The notes under the pieces are model-generated. The model was not told the origin of the DNA. It made no database searches and saw only the letters and a list, made by a program, of their open reading frames with translations. Shown in pieces: positions 24,298 to 35,613 of a DNA stretch of 64,000 bases. The first letter of the stretch is position 1; every line of letters starts with the position of its first letter. The stretch comes from Orychophragmus violaceus. Lineage: Eukaryota; Streptophyta; Magnoliopsida; Brassicales; Brassicaceae. The stretch is from positions 100,060,439 through 100,124,438 of the forward strand of contig CM058230.1 of assembly GCA_030180135.1 (NCBI GenBank), read 5' to 3'. Both the position numbers and the translations under genes were made by a program.

Positions 24298-27200
24298 TCA
24301 GTACGGTTCTTCATCATCGTCCGCTTCATCATCTTCATCGTCATCATCAGAAGATGATAGATTACACCGAAATTCATCTTCTGGTTCTGCATCTCCAACG
24401 TCGTAATCGAGATTGATTGTGTTTTCGTGTTGTACCAAATTCTCAGGAACGAGATCTTCAATTGTAGTCATCATTACCGGATCATCATTTTCTTGTTGCA
24501 AAAGAGTGAGTTCTGTGTTGACATATTCCCCTGAAATATTTCCCCTCGGGTTGATTTTAACAACATTGAGCCAAAATTGCTTCGGTTTCTTTGTGTACGG
24601 ATACGAGATATAACAAACTTGCTCTGCTTGAGAGGCTGTGTAATTTAAAAATGTGGAAGTTATACTCGGATATCTATGATATCAAAAGAGTAATTAACAA
24701 GAAAGAGACAATTAAATTTACGTACCGAGAATAAATGGTTCGTATTTGTGGTACTTTCTCGATGCACGGACGTCGACAATGCCAGCATTTCTCCTTCGAG
24801 TGCCTCTACCTAAAACATGGTCATACCAGATACACTTAAAGAGTGTTATTCTCAAATTAACCAACCCTTCATACTGAAGTTGTATTATATCTGTTAAGAT
24901 CCCATTGAAATCAGCTGCATCGGAAGCATCTTTGTAATTTTCTCCTTTAACACAGACACCATAGTTACATGTCTTCCGTCCCTCACTGTGATTTTTTTGT
25001 ATGAAACAGATATCCTCTTGTATAGAAGATAAGCCAAGTTTTAGCCTTGTTGACGGGTCCATGCACAATGTCTTGAACCCAAGGAGGAAATTTATAGGTC
25101 TCGTTCCAGTAAATGACCTGCATATAGATAAATAGACAATGACAAATATGTAGATAAAATCACCATTCAAATATAATGTGTACATAAGAAATATTTCACG
25201 AACATACATAATCTCGCACCCATGTATGATATTCGTCAGCCCTTTTCCCAGAGAGATCTTGCTCGGAGAGATCAGGATATTTTCCTGAGATATAGTCTTC
25301 GAACATACTGTTTAAGACCAACATATATATGAGACCAGCACAAAATATAAATTCATTTATGTTGTGTTATACCTTTCAAATGGTCGAAAATAAGCGCAAT
25401 TTCGCAAAACATAAGCATGTGCACATTTTCAATCTTCTGGTGAAAGCCATACTTCATGCATTTCCCCACTTGGACGACCAACCTAAGTAAATATATCAGG
25501 TAATTCTTGGTCATGATATTCGGGGACTCCACCTTCATTGTATCTTGTTAACCTGACAACATGAGTAAACATTTAGTAACCTCAAAATAGATATCATGTA
25601 CATGTCTCCGTTAACTAGATAGAAATTTACCTTGAATTCGTTTGTATATTCGAGGCGAAATAATGCTCAGAGAAATATGCAATCTCTTCATTTAGATATG
25701 ATTGAACAATAGATCCAGCTGCATATCTTTTGTTCTTTGATTTCCCTTTCAGCTTTTTGAAAAACCTTTCAAAGGGGTACATCCACCGGTATTGAACAGG
25801 GCCTCCTAATTCAGCTTCGTAGGGGAGATGTATAGGAAGGTGCTCCATCACGTCGAAAAATGATGGTGGAAAGATCTTCTACAAATTGCAGAGAATCAAA
25901 ACTATGTGCTGCTTTAGAATTTGGACACGACTCTTCTGCAAAGTTCTTGAACATAAGTCACGAAAAAATCCTCCGATCCCTACAATATAAAGAAATTAAA
26001 ACATTAATGGTTAATACAACATATTCAAATACAATGAATAACCGGGTACCTGCTAACGCGAGGTGAACGTTCTTGTCTAGGAGTTCAGCAAAGATAAATG
26101 GAAGTAGTCGCTGCATAAAGACATGACAATCATGACTCTTCATCCCAGAAAACTGTGCATTACCCAAATCAGCACAACTTGCTAAGTCTGAAGCATAACC
26201 ATCTGGGAATTTGACCTCATGTTTAACACATTCCAACAACTTGGTTCTAGCTTCGTTTGTCAGTGAGTAAACTGGGAAAGGATCTCTACCAGCACTATCA
26301 ACATGTAAGTGTGGCCGAGAACAGAATTGATCTATATCCAATCTTGATGGGATGTTGTCTTTTGATTTACCCTTCACACGCATAAGAGTTTTGATAATGT
26401 TGTCGAACACATTCTTCTCTATATGCATCAAATCGAGATTGTGTCGAAGATTGAGGTCCTTCCAGTACGGTAACTCCCAAAAGATGCTTTCTTTGTGCCA
26501 GTTATGCTTCTTCCCATATCCGGGCATCTTCTTCTCGTGACCGTTTCCACCAACATCCTTAGTTATTGGTGGATTTACACCACGCAAATGGTATGAATAG
26601 ACTTGCTGGCCGGTTAAAGACTCAGGTGGGTACTCATTCCTAGCATCCTTTCCCTTCAAGAAGTCTTTTTTGTTTTTCCTTAGTGGATGATCTGCAGGAA
26701 GAAATCTCCGATGACAATCGAACCAACACGCCTTTCTTCCATTCGGCAGATAAAAAGATTTGGTATCATCCATGCACCATGGACATGATAATTTCCCATG
26801 GGTGGTCCATCCTGATAACATGCTATACGCCGGAAAATCGCTGATCGTCCACAACAAAACTGCTTTTAGATTGAAATTTTGATTCAAGGACACATCGTAT
26901 GCATCGACTCCATTAAACCACAATTCTTTTAACTCCTCAACAAGAGGCTGGAGGAATATATTGAGACTACCCCTCAGATGATTTGGCCCAGAGTTCATTA
27001 CTGTAAGGAATATGTACTCCGTGTTCATGCACATATCAGGGGGTAAATTATATGGAGTCAAGATCACATGCCACAACGAATGATTATTGGACATGCCAAA
27101 TAGATTGAATCCATCTGTACATAGTCCAAGATAAACATTGCGGGTCTCTTGTGCAAACGTGGGATACTGATCTTGAAAACATTTCCACTCTGCCGCATCA

Positions 27201-28195
27201 GACGGATGACACATTTCTCCCTCCTTTGCTTGGTGCTCGACATGCCATCTCATTGCCGCTGCAGTCTTCTCGCTCTGATACATTCTCTTTAATCTGTCAG
27301 CAATAGGCATATACTACATACGGCTATATGGTATATTGGTCCTACGGTGCTGCTCGTTAGGCTTCCATCTTGGTGAATTACAAAACCGACACTTATCTAA
27401 GCTTTCGTCATCTTTCCAGAATATCATACAATTTTTGAAGCAAACATCAATCGAACGACATGGGAGGCCTAAATTGCGCATCAACTTCTCTGTCGCGTAG
27501 TGTGAATCGATTGCCTGATTTCCTTCTGGTAGATACTCTGTAAGCATTTCGCATATCGAATCCACTGCCATTTCAGTCATATTATGCTCCGCCTTCTTTT
27601 GCATGACTCGAGCAGCTAAGGATAACTGTGAGTGACCTTCACGACAACCATCGTACAAAGGATTGTTCGCTCCTTCTAGCAAGTCATAGAATTTTTTGGA
27701 ATGATTACGTACCGGTTCGTCTACATTCGGATAACTACCATATTCCTCCACATTCTGATAACTATATTGATGATAGTTATCAAAATGTACGTTATCACGA
27801 AATGCATCATTCACCATATCCACATACCTATCTTCTACTACATTACCCATTCCTTCACTTCCACTAACCCAGGTCGTATCAGCATAACTCGTTCCTAAAC
27901 CCATATCGACTTCTTCACCATGCTTATACCAAACATAATAATCAGGCATAAATCCATTCCCATACAAATGCTTTTGTATTTTTATCCCCGTCATAAGTCG
28001 TTTATCATTCCGGCAAGTATCACAAGGACAGTGAAACTTACCTCCATTGCTCTGCGCGAAGGGCTGGCTATTTGCAAACAGGATGAAATGTTTATCGACC
28101 CCCTCCATGAATTCTGCCGTGAAATCTCCCGTAGCTGGATCGATCTGGTTATACATCCACTCTCGACCATTAATGTAGTTATAAGCTCCTGACAT
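24298..28195 (-). pseudogene. TNPD-like CACTA transposase (Transposase_21/tnp2, DUF4218, DUF4216)
   Basis: From the ATG at 28195 the N-terminus shows the transposase-associated zinc domain (NGREWMYNQID...CPCDTCRN). The tnp2 core follows with WHVILTPYNLPPDMCM, LLWTISDFPAYSMLSGW, SCPWCM and the CWFDCHRRFLP segment. An intron at about 26045-25981 leads to DUF4218 (DVMEHLPIHLPYEAELGGPVQ). DUF4216-like exons at 25209-24718 include KLGLSSIQEDICFI-type and ITLFKCIWYD motifs. The gene ends with an acidic D/E-rich tail at 24298. In-frame TAG codons at 27314-27316 (between SRM and YMPIADRLKRMY) and 25879-25881 (in the CNL...KIFPP segment) break it. The family catalyses cut-and-paste at CACTA ends. Introns in the last third are not fully resolved. 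Confidence 0.88.
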
Positions 28196-28319
28196 TATCA
28201 CTGACCTAGAAAACGTTCCTCTCTGGTTTTTTTTTTCAATTTTGTCTGATGAATATCGAAAATATCATGTGTGGCTGAGGAGAAACCGAGGTGAGCCATG
28301 TTTGTATATATATAAAGTT

Positions 28320-28632
28320 TTGCGACTATTTAGCGACTAATTTAGCGACTGAATCGTAAAATTAGTTACAAGTTAGGTACATCCGGTTCAGAACATTAAA
28401 AACGTGTTGTATACCGACTTTTAGCGACTAAAAAAATGGTTTAGCGACCCGCCGAATTTAGTCACTAAATAGTCGCTATTTAGCGACTATGTTGCGACGT
28501 ATAACTTGTAGTCGCAATTTAGCGACTAAATAGCGACTATTCTCTATTAGTCGCAATATCAGTCGCAACTTAGTCGCTAAATAGTCGCAACATTTAGCGA
28601 CTATACAATCAGTCACAACTAAGAGTCGCAAA
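28320..28632. repeat. CACTA right subterminal GCGACTA array
   Basis: About 20 TAGCGACTA/TAGTCGC variants in both orientations, densest at 28420-28620. Counterpart of the left array. Confidence 0.85.
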
Positions 28633-28652
28633 ATCCCTGTTTTCTTGTAGTG
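28624..28652 (-). repeat. CACTA right terminal inverted repeat
   Basis: Reverse complement reads CACTACAAGAAAACAGGGAT then TTTGCGACT, matching the left end. Confidence 0.92.
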
Positions 28653-28655
28653 CTT

Positions 28656-29351
28656 CACCGGGTTTGTGGCGAGGTACACTGAACTTATGTTATCACAGTA
28701 CACCACTGAAGCTTTAGTGATCTTGAAGTGAAGCTCCAACATCAGGTTCCTAATCCAGCTTAGCTCTGCCACTGCATTTGCGACGCCTTTGTATTCAGCT
28801 TCAGATGATGATCGTGACACTGTCGGTTGACGTTTGGCAGACCATGAAACCAGATTTGAGCTGAGGAAGACACAATATCCAGATGTTGATTTTCTGGTGT
28901 CTGGGCAGCCTGCCCAGTCGGCATCTGAATATGCCGTGAGTGTGGTGATCTTGTCCTTATAGAGTTGCAGTTCATGTGTTAAGGTACCTTATATGTAACG
29001 TATGATGCGCTTCAGAGCTTGCATGTGTGGCAGTCGTGGACAATGCATGTAAAGGCAGATCTAATGCACTGCATAAGAGATGTCCGGCCTCGTAAATGTT
29101 AAATACTGTAAGGCTCCTGCTAAGCTTCGATACTCAGTTGCATTCTTGACAGGTTCACCCTCATCAGCTGATAACTTTGACTTCACAACAACATGTGTTG
29201 CGATTGCTTTGCAGTTCGTCATATTAGCTCTGTCCACGATTTCTTTGGCATAAGCAGACTGTGACTAGAACATTCCTTTGTCATTGTATGTTGCTTTAAT
29301 GCTGAGGAAGTGTTGTATCTGTCCTAGATCAGACATGGGAAAGGCAGTTTT
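28656..29351 (-). pseudogene. N1 RT C-terminus and RNase H N-terminal part
   Basis: On the minus strand the segment FPMSDLGQIQHFLSI joins YAKEIVDRANM, then RSLAGALQYLTFTRPDISYAV, YSDADWAGCPDTRKSTSGYCVF (RNase H), SRSSSEAEYKGVA and YCDNISSVYLATNPVKH. Stops and small shifts occur (for example near 28990). It ends exactly at the CACTA insertion. Confidence 0.93.
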
Positions 29352-30065
29352 GAGCGATTGAGATGATGTAGCCTGAGCATCCTTGGCCGGTGTGTGTGAA
29401 ACAGCGAGAACCGTAGACGATGACGAGTTGTCATTGTGGGAAGCAGAGACCCGGTTCGTCTTTTGAATGCGATGCTCTTCCATCTCTAACATTGATTTCG
29501 CTGAATCAAAACTGGGAAAGGACTCCTTGTGTTTGATAACATTTATTATGTTATCATACTTCTCATTCAAGGCGTTGAGAAGGCATAGAACAAGAGAGCG
29601 ATCGGACATCTGAGCATCAACATTGGAGAGGAGATCAGCTAGCGATTTCAGTTTTTGGCAATAGTCCTGAACCGTCATATCTCCAATCATCGTGGTCCGT
29701 AACTCGTTCTCCAGTTGTAGAGCTCGGGCATCCTTATTGTTTCTGAATTGATTTTCAATTCGGACCCAGACATCGCGCGCTGTTCCTCCAGTTTTGAAAG
29801 AAACTTTAAACAACTGTGGAGACAGCGTGCCGTAGATCCATAACTTTACCAACCCATCACGCTTAAAACATGGCGCATCTGCATCGTTGATCGGAAGCGC
29901 AGTTCTGTCGTGGTGACCTTGGAGATCGAAGGTCAGGCAAGGCAGTGGGTAAGCATGAGTTCTCTCTATATAATTGCAATCCTCAAAATTGAGAGTTATT
30001 GGAATATGAGTCTTGATGTTATGGACACTAAAAGCTCTTTCCTAGGCTGTAGGGGCTTCAGCCAT
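29265..30065 (-). pseudogene. N1 gag fused in frame to the end of RT
   Basis: An ATG at about 30065 (MAEAPTA) is followed almost at once by a TAG. The frame then continues as copia gag (UBN2-like): LTFDLQGHHDRTALPINDAD, LVKLWIYGTLSPQLF, ENELRTTMIGDMTVQDYCQKLKSLADLL, LLNALNEKYDNIINVI. After an Ala/Ser/Thr-rich stretch, the same frame passes directly into RT sequence (FPMSDLGQIQHF). A deletion has therefore removed protease, integrase and most of RT while leaving a ~195-residue chimeric open frame (29852-29265). Confidence 0.88.
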
Positions 30066-30162
30066 TGAAACACAAAATAAAAGAAATGAGAGAAGAAGAG
30101 AGTCGAGAGAAGTAGACGGGTAGCGGAAGAAGAGAAAAAAAAATTGGATCAAGAGCAACTGT

Positions 30163-30174
30163 GCTCTGATACCA
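30163..30174 (-). other. N1 primer binding site
   Basis: Reverse complement is TGGTATCAGAGC, the initiator-Met copia site, immediately next to the 5' LTR. Confidence 0.93.
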
Positions 30175-30326
30175 TGTAATTTGATGAATTCCCCTTGAGG
30201 GATTGATTCATTGATTGAGCTATTAATAGCCGAGACGTTACAGAGGTTACACAATATCAGCAGGAAGTACAGAGAAAATATTAACGGTATATCTATATCG
30301 CAACAGAATATCTTATTCTATTATCA
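30175..30326 (-). repeat. N1 5' LTR
   Basis: TGTAATTTGATGAATTCCCC to TATTATCA on the plus strand, followed by target duplication GTTAT. Confidence 0.92.
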
Positions 30327-30331
30327 GTTAT

Positions 30332-31469
30332 GAAGTTACAATTCCAACTTTTGTTTTACAAAGAATAAAAAATAGCCGTTGTTTTATGCCGTCATGAACA
30401 TAATTAAACATGTGATTGGTTTCATATATAATCCAGCCGGGTGCAACCAAACTTTAACTACGACTAAGGTATAACCGGCGATCAAGGTTTGTAACCCTCT
30501 TGGTTTATATATATGTGTTACGGTTGTGTCACAATTTGAAGTCAACTTTATACATGATTAAAACAAAAATAACTAATGAGAGCTTTGAATGATGTACAAT
30601 TAGAAAATTAAAAGAAAACAAGAGGTTTTTTTTTATCAACTAAATATAAATCTAAAACAATTTCGTCTTTAAAAGTCAGAGGTTCATAATTAACATGATC
30701 CATAATTAACATAGACAACATATAACGGCTGAACACAATCAATCATTTATACCTTACCTGATTTTTGTGTATTTTGCTGTAATCTGATAAAATTTAAAAG
30801 TGTTAAAACTCATTTCTTCTTTCGAACTATTCCATATAAATAGCAAATGCAAACTATATATTTTTTTTTATAATTTAAACACCTTTTTACCAATTTGTAA
30901 AATTCTATAGCGAAAATAATTCTCTAAACAAGAGGAATTGAAATACTGAAAAAAATAATTAGAAAGGAAAAATAGTTTTCTACTCAAGCTTACATCTAAA
31001 AACTAGCTACAGATTATACTTGTTTTATTTCTAGTACTTTGATATTTTCTTGTACAATTGAGGGGGAAAAAACAGAAAAGGATGGGGGGAAGGAAACTAT
31101 TTTCCCACGAAGCTACAATGTTGAAAGTTTTTTCCCAAAATTGGGTAAAAGTTAAATATACTAAATTAAAAGAGTTAAATATATATTTTGTTGCTTACTA
31201 TATTCCAGTCTGGCACCCAGTTCCACTTAAGTAAATACTGAATATTTCTTTCATATGAAAATAAAACTGACACGTGGCAATGAATACCATTTGGCATTTT
31301 GGCTGATAAGACCCTGCACTTTTTCTTCTTCTTCCCCATACATACGGAACACCAAACAGAAGAAGAAACAAAGCGTGCCTCCTCTCTCTCTCTCAAAAGC
31401 TTTCTCTTCACCGGCAACCATAACACTATCATTCCATTCTTCCTCTATAAAAACAAAACTCAATTTCTC
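30332..31469 (+). promoter_or_regulatory. Upstream region of the BIG GRAIN 1-like gene
   Basis: AT-rich DNA with no ORF of note. The last 200 bp contain a G-box/ABRE, a TTC-rich tract and a CT microsatellite-like run (31383-31395), typical of a plant promoter and 5' leader. A TATAAAA at 31446-31452 is only ~20 bp before the start codon, too close to serve as TATA box for this ATG. Confidence 0.5.
31270..31278 (+). promoter_or_regulatory. G-box / ABRE-like element
   Basis: ACACGTGGC about 200 bp upstream of the BIG GRAIN 1-like ATG. This is the classic ABA-response/G-box core bound by plant bZIP and bHLH factors. Confidence 0.6.
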
Positions 31470-32561
31470 ATGGATCCTGGGGATAATAACTCAGTCGACC
31501 AAAACCAGTACCGTCGCCGAGATCATCGTCATCCTTCTTTCTCCTCCACTCTCCTCGACCAAATCTATCGCTCCATCGACGATTCCTCAACAACCTCCGA
31601 CGCCTCCATGAAGAAGAAGAAACAGAACCGTGTCGCGTCTCTCGACGAGAATCGCGTTTGTCTCGAGAAAATCATCGTTAACCGCCGGGCAATCGCCGAC
31701 GACTTCGTTAGATCCAGGAATCCCAAGTCATTTGAACCTGCTTTCTTCAAGCATTCAAGCTCCAGCTCCTCCGACTCAAACGGATTCTCGTCTTCCGAGT
31801 CTGATTCCTTCTACAGGCGAAGTCGTTTGTCACGTTCCCCGCCAGCGATTTGTCATCCTAAGCCGATTCGAACCACCGTCGAGAGATTCGAACGGTCGCC
31901 TCAGGTTCACCGACCTAAACAGGAACATGGTAGCTTTCTTAGGACGAAATCCAAGGCGTTGAAGATTTATAGTGATTTGAAGAAAGTGAAACATCCGATT
32001 TCTCCCGGCGGCCGTCTCGCCACTTTCCTTAACTCACTTTTCACCGGCGCCGGAAACACAAAGAAACCGAATAAAATTAACACCCCCGCCACCGTCGCGT
32101 CATCCACCACTTGCTCTTCCACATCTTCTTTCTCCAGATCTTGCTTGAGCAAAACTCCGTCGTCTAGTGAAAAATTGAAAAGGTCTGTACGATTCTGTCC
32201 CGTTAACGTCATCCTCGACGAAGACTCCAAGCGTAGAGGTCACAAAAACAAATTGTACGGAAACAACGAACGTGAGTCGATTCACCACCATCGAAGCTTC
32301 GATACTCTTGAGATCCGAGTCATGGAGGAGAATCGTCGCGTAATGGAAGCAGCCAAGGAACTTATTAGAACTTACCAGAAGAATAAAGACGTCGTCAAAA
32401 TCTCCGGTGAAGAAGAAGACGACGACGATGCTGCGAGTTGCGCGAGCTCCGATCTGTTCGAATTGGATAATCTATCGGCGATAGGAATCGATAGGTATCG
32501 AGAAGAGCTACCCGTCTACGAAACAACTCGTCTGAACATGAATCGTATAATCACCAGATGA
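31470..32561 (+). CDS. BIG GRAIN 1-like protein, intronless
   Basis: ATG at 31470 (MDPGDNNSVDQNQYRRR) to TGA at 32559-32561, 363 residues. Family landmarks occur in order: N-terminal PSFSSTLLDQIYRSID (residues ~24-39), then a Ser-rich tract, then SKALKIYSDLKKVKHPISPGGRLATFLNSLF (~172-202), a Ser/Thr-rich linker, KRSVRFCPVNVILDED (~240-255), and a C-terminal acidic segment ending YEETTR-like (YETTRLN). Rice BIG GRAIN 1 is a plasma-membrane-associated positive regulator of auxin response and transport affecting seed size. Brassicaceae relatives are less studied. The frame stays open upstream to 31299, but that extension is not family-like and includes the probable leader. From memory the A. thaliana counterpart is AT3G13980. 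Confidence 0.92.
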   Translation: MDPGDNNSVDQNQYRRRDHRHPSFSSTLLDQIYRSIDDSSTTSDASMKKKKQNRVASLDENRVCLEKIIVNRRAIADDFVRSRNPKSFEPAFFKHSSSSSSDSNGFSSSESDSFYRRSRLSRSPPAICHPKPIRTTVERFERSPQVHRPKQEHGSFLRTKSKALKIYSDLKKVKHPISPGGRLATFLNSLFTGAGNTKKPNKINTPATVASSTTCSSTSSFSRSCLSKTPSSSEKLKRSVRFCPVNVILDEDSKRRGHKNKLYGNNERESIHHHRSFDTLEIRVMEENRRVMEAAKELIRTYQKNKDVVKISGEEEDDDDAASCASSDLFELDNLSAIGIDRYREELPVYETTRLNMNRIITR

Positions 32562-34149
32562 AGATTTATTGTAAAATTATATAAATAATTGCTTATATTG
32601 GGTGGGTGGATTAATTAATTTTGGATTAATACAGTTTTTTGAGTGAGTGAGGTTATTAATTATTATGATCCACAAAATGAATTTACTTGTGAGTGACGTT
32701 AGTATAATTATGTATTAAGCTGAGTTACTTTAAAAATTATTCACTTAACATTTCTTTTTAGTGGAACCCATATTTTATGTGGAACAATTCTAGGGATGAA
32801 TCTATTTGTTCACCTCTTTTTTTTTTGTCAACATTTGTTCATCCCTCTTTTTTAACCAATTAAATAATTATACATAATTTAGTATAAAAATATTTAAAAA
32901 TTTAAAAAGTTTTAAAAATAAAAATAAAAAAATAAAAAAGAAAATAAAAGAAAATATGTTTTATTTAGATAAAAAATTAAAAATTTAAAAATGAATTTAT
33001 AAAAAACTAAAACCTAAATCTTAATTTCTAAATCCTAAACCCTAAACTATAATTTGAAAACTCATTAAAACTAAACCATAATCCCTAAACCCAATATGTA
33101 AATTTTAAAAAACAAAAACTTAAACCCTAATCCCTAAACCCCTAAAACCTAATTTAAAAACCTAAAACAATTAAAATAAAAACTAAACCTTAATCCCTAA
33201 ACCCTAATATGTAAACCTTAAAAAATAAAAAATAACTCTAAAAGGTTTAAACCCTAATCTCTAAATCCTAATTTAAAAACCTAAAGCAATTAAAATAAAA
33301 AACTAAATCCTAATCCTTAAACCCAAATGGCGCAAACCTAAAGGGCCCCTAATTCCTACTCTAAACCCCTGAAAGGCTTAAATCCTAATCCCTAAATCTT
33401 AAATCCTAATGGGTTAAAACCCTAAATCCTAAACCCTAATTCATAAACCTTAAATTGAAAACACATACAAATGTACACAATGTAGGTATAGACGTGTGAA
33501 AATAAACATATATAGTGAATGTACATCAAAATAGTATCCACATACAAATGTACACAAGTGTTAATATCAACGTCTTTTAACGGTATCCACACTGATTTGT
33601 CTAAGAATATTTGTCCATTATGATTTTTTCACGTTCTTATAAATATTCATTCGAAAATATATTATCCAATATAAATACTAACTCGAGAAGGATGAAACCA
33701 ATATGTTCTCTAGATTGCATCCACTTTATACTTATCCATTAAATCTGAATATTATGTATCATTTATATGTGTGAAAATAATAAGTGTATATTACATGAAC
33801 ATGCACTATGCAAAAATGACTTATATAATAGTGGATAAATTGTTTATTATAGTTTGTACATCATAACATATGGATCACCTTAAAGTGACATTGGTCCAAT
33901 AAAATTATACACTATAACTTATCCATACTATATTGTTCATGTTACATATATGTTCATTGCATAATATAATATCTGAAAGAATGTTTACATACCAATATAC
34001 ATAGAAATATGTCTATATGGACGATAAGAAATATAGTGTATTCATACCATAATTTTTGATGTTCACAAAATTTGACATAAGTTATAAAATAAAAAATAGA
34101 TTTTATAATACAGAAAATATTATAATTTTTGACGTTCACAAAACAAAAG
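32562..34149. other. Downstream intergenic DNA, AT-rich
   Basis: No credible gene. It contains the degenerate CCCTAAA-rich tract annotated separately, and low-complexity sequence at 33450-34140 with two near copies of AATTTTTGA(T/C)GTTCACAAAA (34051, 34131). Confidence 0.5.
33010..33445. repeat. Degenerate telomere-like (CCCTAAA) tract
   Basis: Many copies of AACCCTAA, AATCCTAA and AAACCTAA, interrupted by A/T runs, all in one orientation. The spacing is too irregular for a true telomere array. Confidence 0.65.
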
Positions 34150-35613
34150 GTAACCAAAAACCCTAATCAGGTTCCTTTCAGACACAGACTTCGAGACAAA
34201 GCCGCCTCTCTGCCTTTGGTCGTTTTCCTTCTCCGGCGGCCGGCGTTTCGTGTTGCCGCCGCCGGGAGAGGCCTTTCGTTTCTTTATGCTTAGTCCGGTG
34301 TCTCTGGTACTCGCCATCATTCTCATCGTCGTCTCCTGCCAGATCTGTCATCTCTGGCGGTCTTCTTCTCTTCTCGCAGCCTGTCGTCGTCTTCGGGTTT
34401 CATCGACGGCGGTGGTATGTCTTCTTTCTCTCTTCCCGGTGTAGCTTGTGGTCTCCCTTCGATGCCGCTTCCGTAAGATCTGTTGGCGTCGTCGCCGTTG
34501 TCTGAGGTGATGTCTCTGGCTGCTGGTGCCGCTGCCTGTCGAGTGCTTCATCTCCGGTATCTTCTGGATTTCAGGTGAGCGTGGTCCGGTTTTGTCTTTT
34601 GATCTGGTTCGTGAGATGTTTGAAGTGTTTTTATGGCGAGGTCTCGGATTACGGTTGCTTTGTTGTAGTTTGGTCTAGTTTTAGCCTTTCATGGTCTAGA
34701 TGTGGTTCTGTTTTATGCGGTGGATTGCGGCGATTTGGTTGGATTGTGCCGGTTGTTGGTGGTCTGGAGATTTTTGCTTGATGGGAGTTTTCTTAGTTAC
34801 TGGTTCTTTGATGTTTCGGTTTTGGTTCGGAGAGATGGAATCTGTGGCGAGTCTGGCGCCAGATGTACAGATCGAGGATCTGTTGACGGTGCGGTGTAGC
34901 TGCTTGGTGCGGTGCAGGTGCTTTCGCTAACGTCTCTACCGGTTTTTCTTCATCTTTAGTGTTGTTGCTGAGTCTCGTGTCCGGTGTGCTTGTTGCTCGG
35001 TTGTGTCGCTTGCGCGATTGATGGCCTTCTTGGGCTTGTGCCTTTTCCTCTACTCCCGTGCTTGGTTTTATTGTGCTCCCTCCGCGTCTTCAGATTGTCG
35101 TCTCGGTTCTGGTCTATTCCAAATTGTTCTTTATTGGAATTGTTGGTGGTGTTTTCGGTGATTATCTTTAGCATGGTGACCCGTCTAATGATTTTCGGTA
35201 GGCTTTTGGCTTGTTTTCGGTGATTGGGGATGGCTTGAGGCAGTGTTTCCTTGGTCAGCAGTTTCTTCTGGCTGATCATCCCTTATCTGTTCTTCGGATT
35301 GGTTGTCAACCTTATCGGTGCGGTCGGTTCTACCTTTGCTTTCTAGCAACCCGGCTGATTTGATCTTTCCGAGCATCTACTCTATTTCTCCTGTTGAGAA
35401 TTTACCGTCATTTCCAGTTATATTTTTGAGAATTATTAGCTTCCCTGTATCGCCTATTTTTTGGGCTTTAGTTGCCTGTTGTTTGGGTTTCAGTTGCATG
35501 TTATTTGGGCTTTAGTTGCCTGGTTTTGGGCTTTAGTTTCCTATGTTTAGGATCATGTACTAAACTATTGTATTTCAGTTTCGATATATATAATTTCATC
35601 AGATGAAAAAAAA
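34150..35613 (+). mobile_element. Probable non-autonomous LINE-like element
   Basis: Composition changes sharply at about 34150 to GC-richer, T-rich sequence (CCGGCGGCCGGCG...). Long open frames of recognised type are absent. The 3' end reads TATATAATTTCATCAGATG followed by an A-run (35606-35613), the kind of terminus seen on plant LINEs. Short internal repeats of TTGGGCTTTAGTTGCCTG occur near 35460-35545. Target duplication was not found. Confidence 0.4.

Larger units (their letters stand above)
20006..28652 (-). mobile_element. CACTA (En/Spm) DNA transposon, 8.6 kb, with decayed TNPD- and TNPA-like genes
   Basis: Terminal inverted repeats begin CACTACAAGAAAACA at 20006 and end in the reverse complement at 28652. 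CTT is duplicated on both sides (20003-20005 and 28653-28655), the 3 bp target duplication of CACTA elements. Both genes run on the minus strand, TNPD first. Subterminal motif arrays lie at both ends. Stop codons in both genes suggest it is no longer autonomous, although its ends could still respond to a transposase supplied in trans. Confidence 0.96.
19652..30326 (-). mobile_element. Ty1/copia retrotransposon N1, internally deleted and split by a CACTA element
   Basis: Two ~152 bp LTRs (TG...CA) bound the element, flanked by a perfect 5 bp duplication GTTAT at 19647-19651 and 30327-30331. On the minus strand the order is LTR, primer binding site, gag, RT C-terminus plus RNase H, LTR. Protease, integrase and most of the RT are deleted. 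The CACTA element at 20006-28652 interrupts RNase H. Without it, N1 is only about 2 kb. Confidence 0.93.

Noticed and set aside
31299..31469. Upstream extension of the BIG GRAIN 1-like protein
   Set aside because: The frame is open but starts F-rich and unlike the family. The ATG at 31470 gives the usual N-terminus and length.
33010..33445. True chromosome end or telomere array
   Set aside because: Too degenerate and embedded in gene- and transposon-bearing DNA.
34348..34551. Arg-rich minus-strand frame
   Set aside because: Low-complexity translation of GC-rich sequence in the LINE-like element, with no domain.
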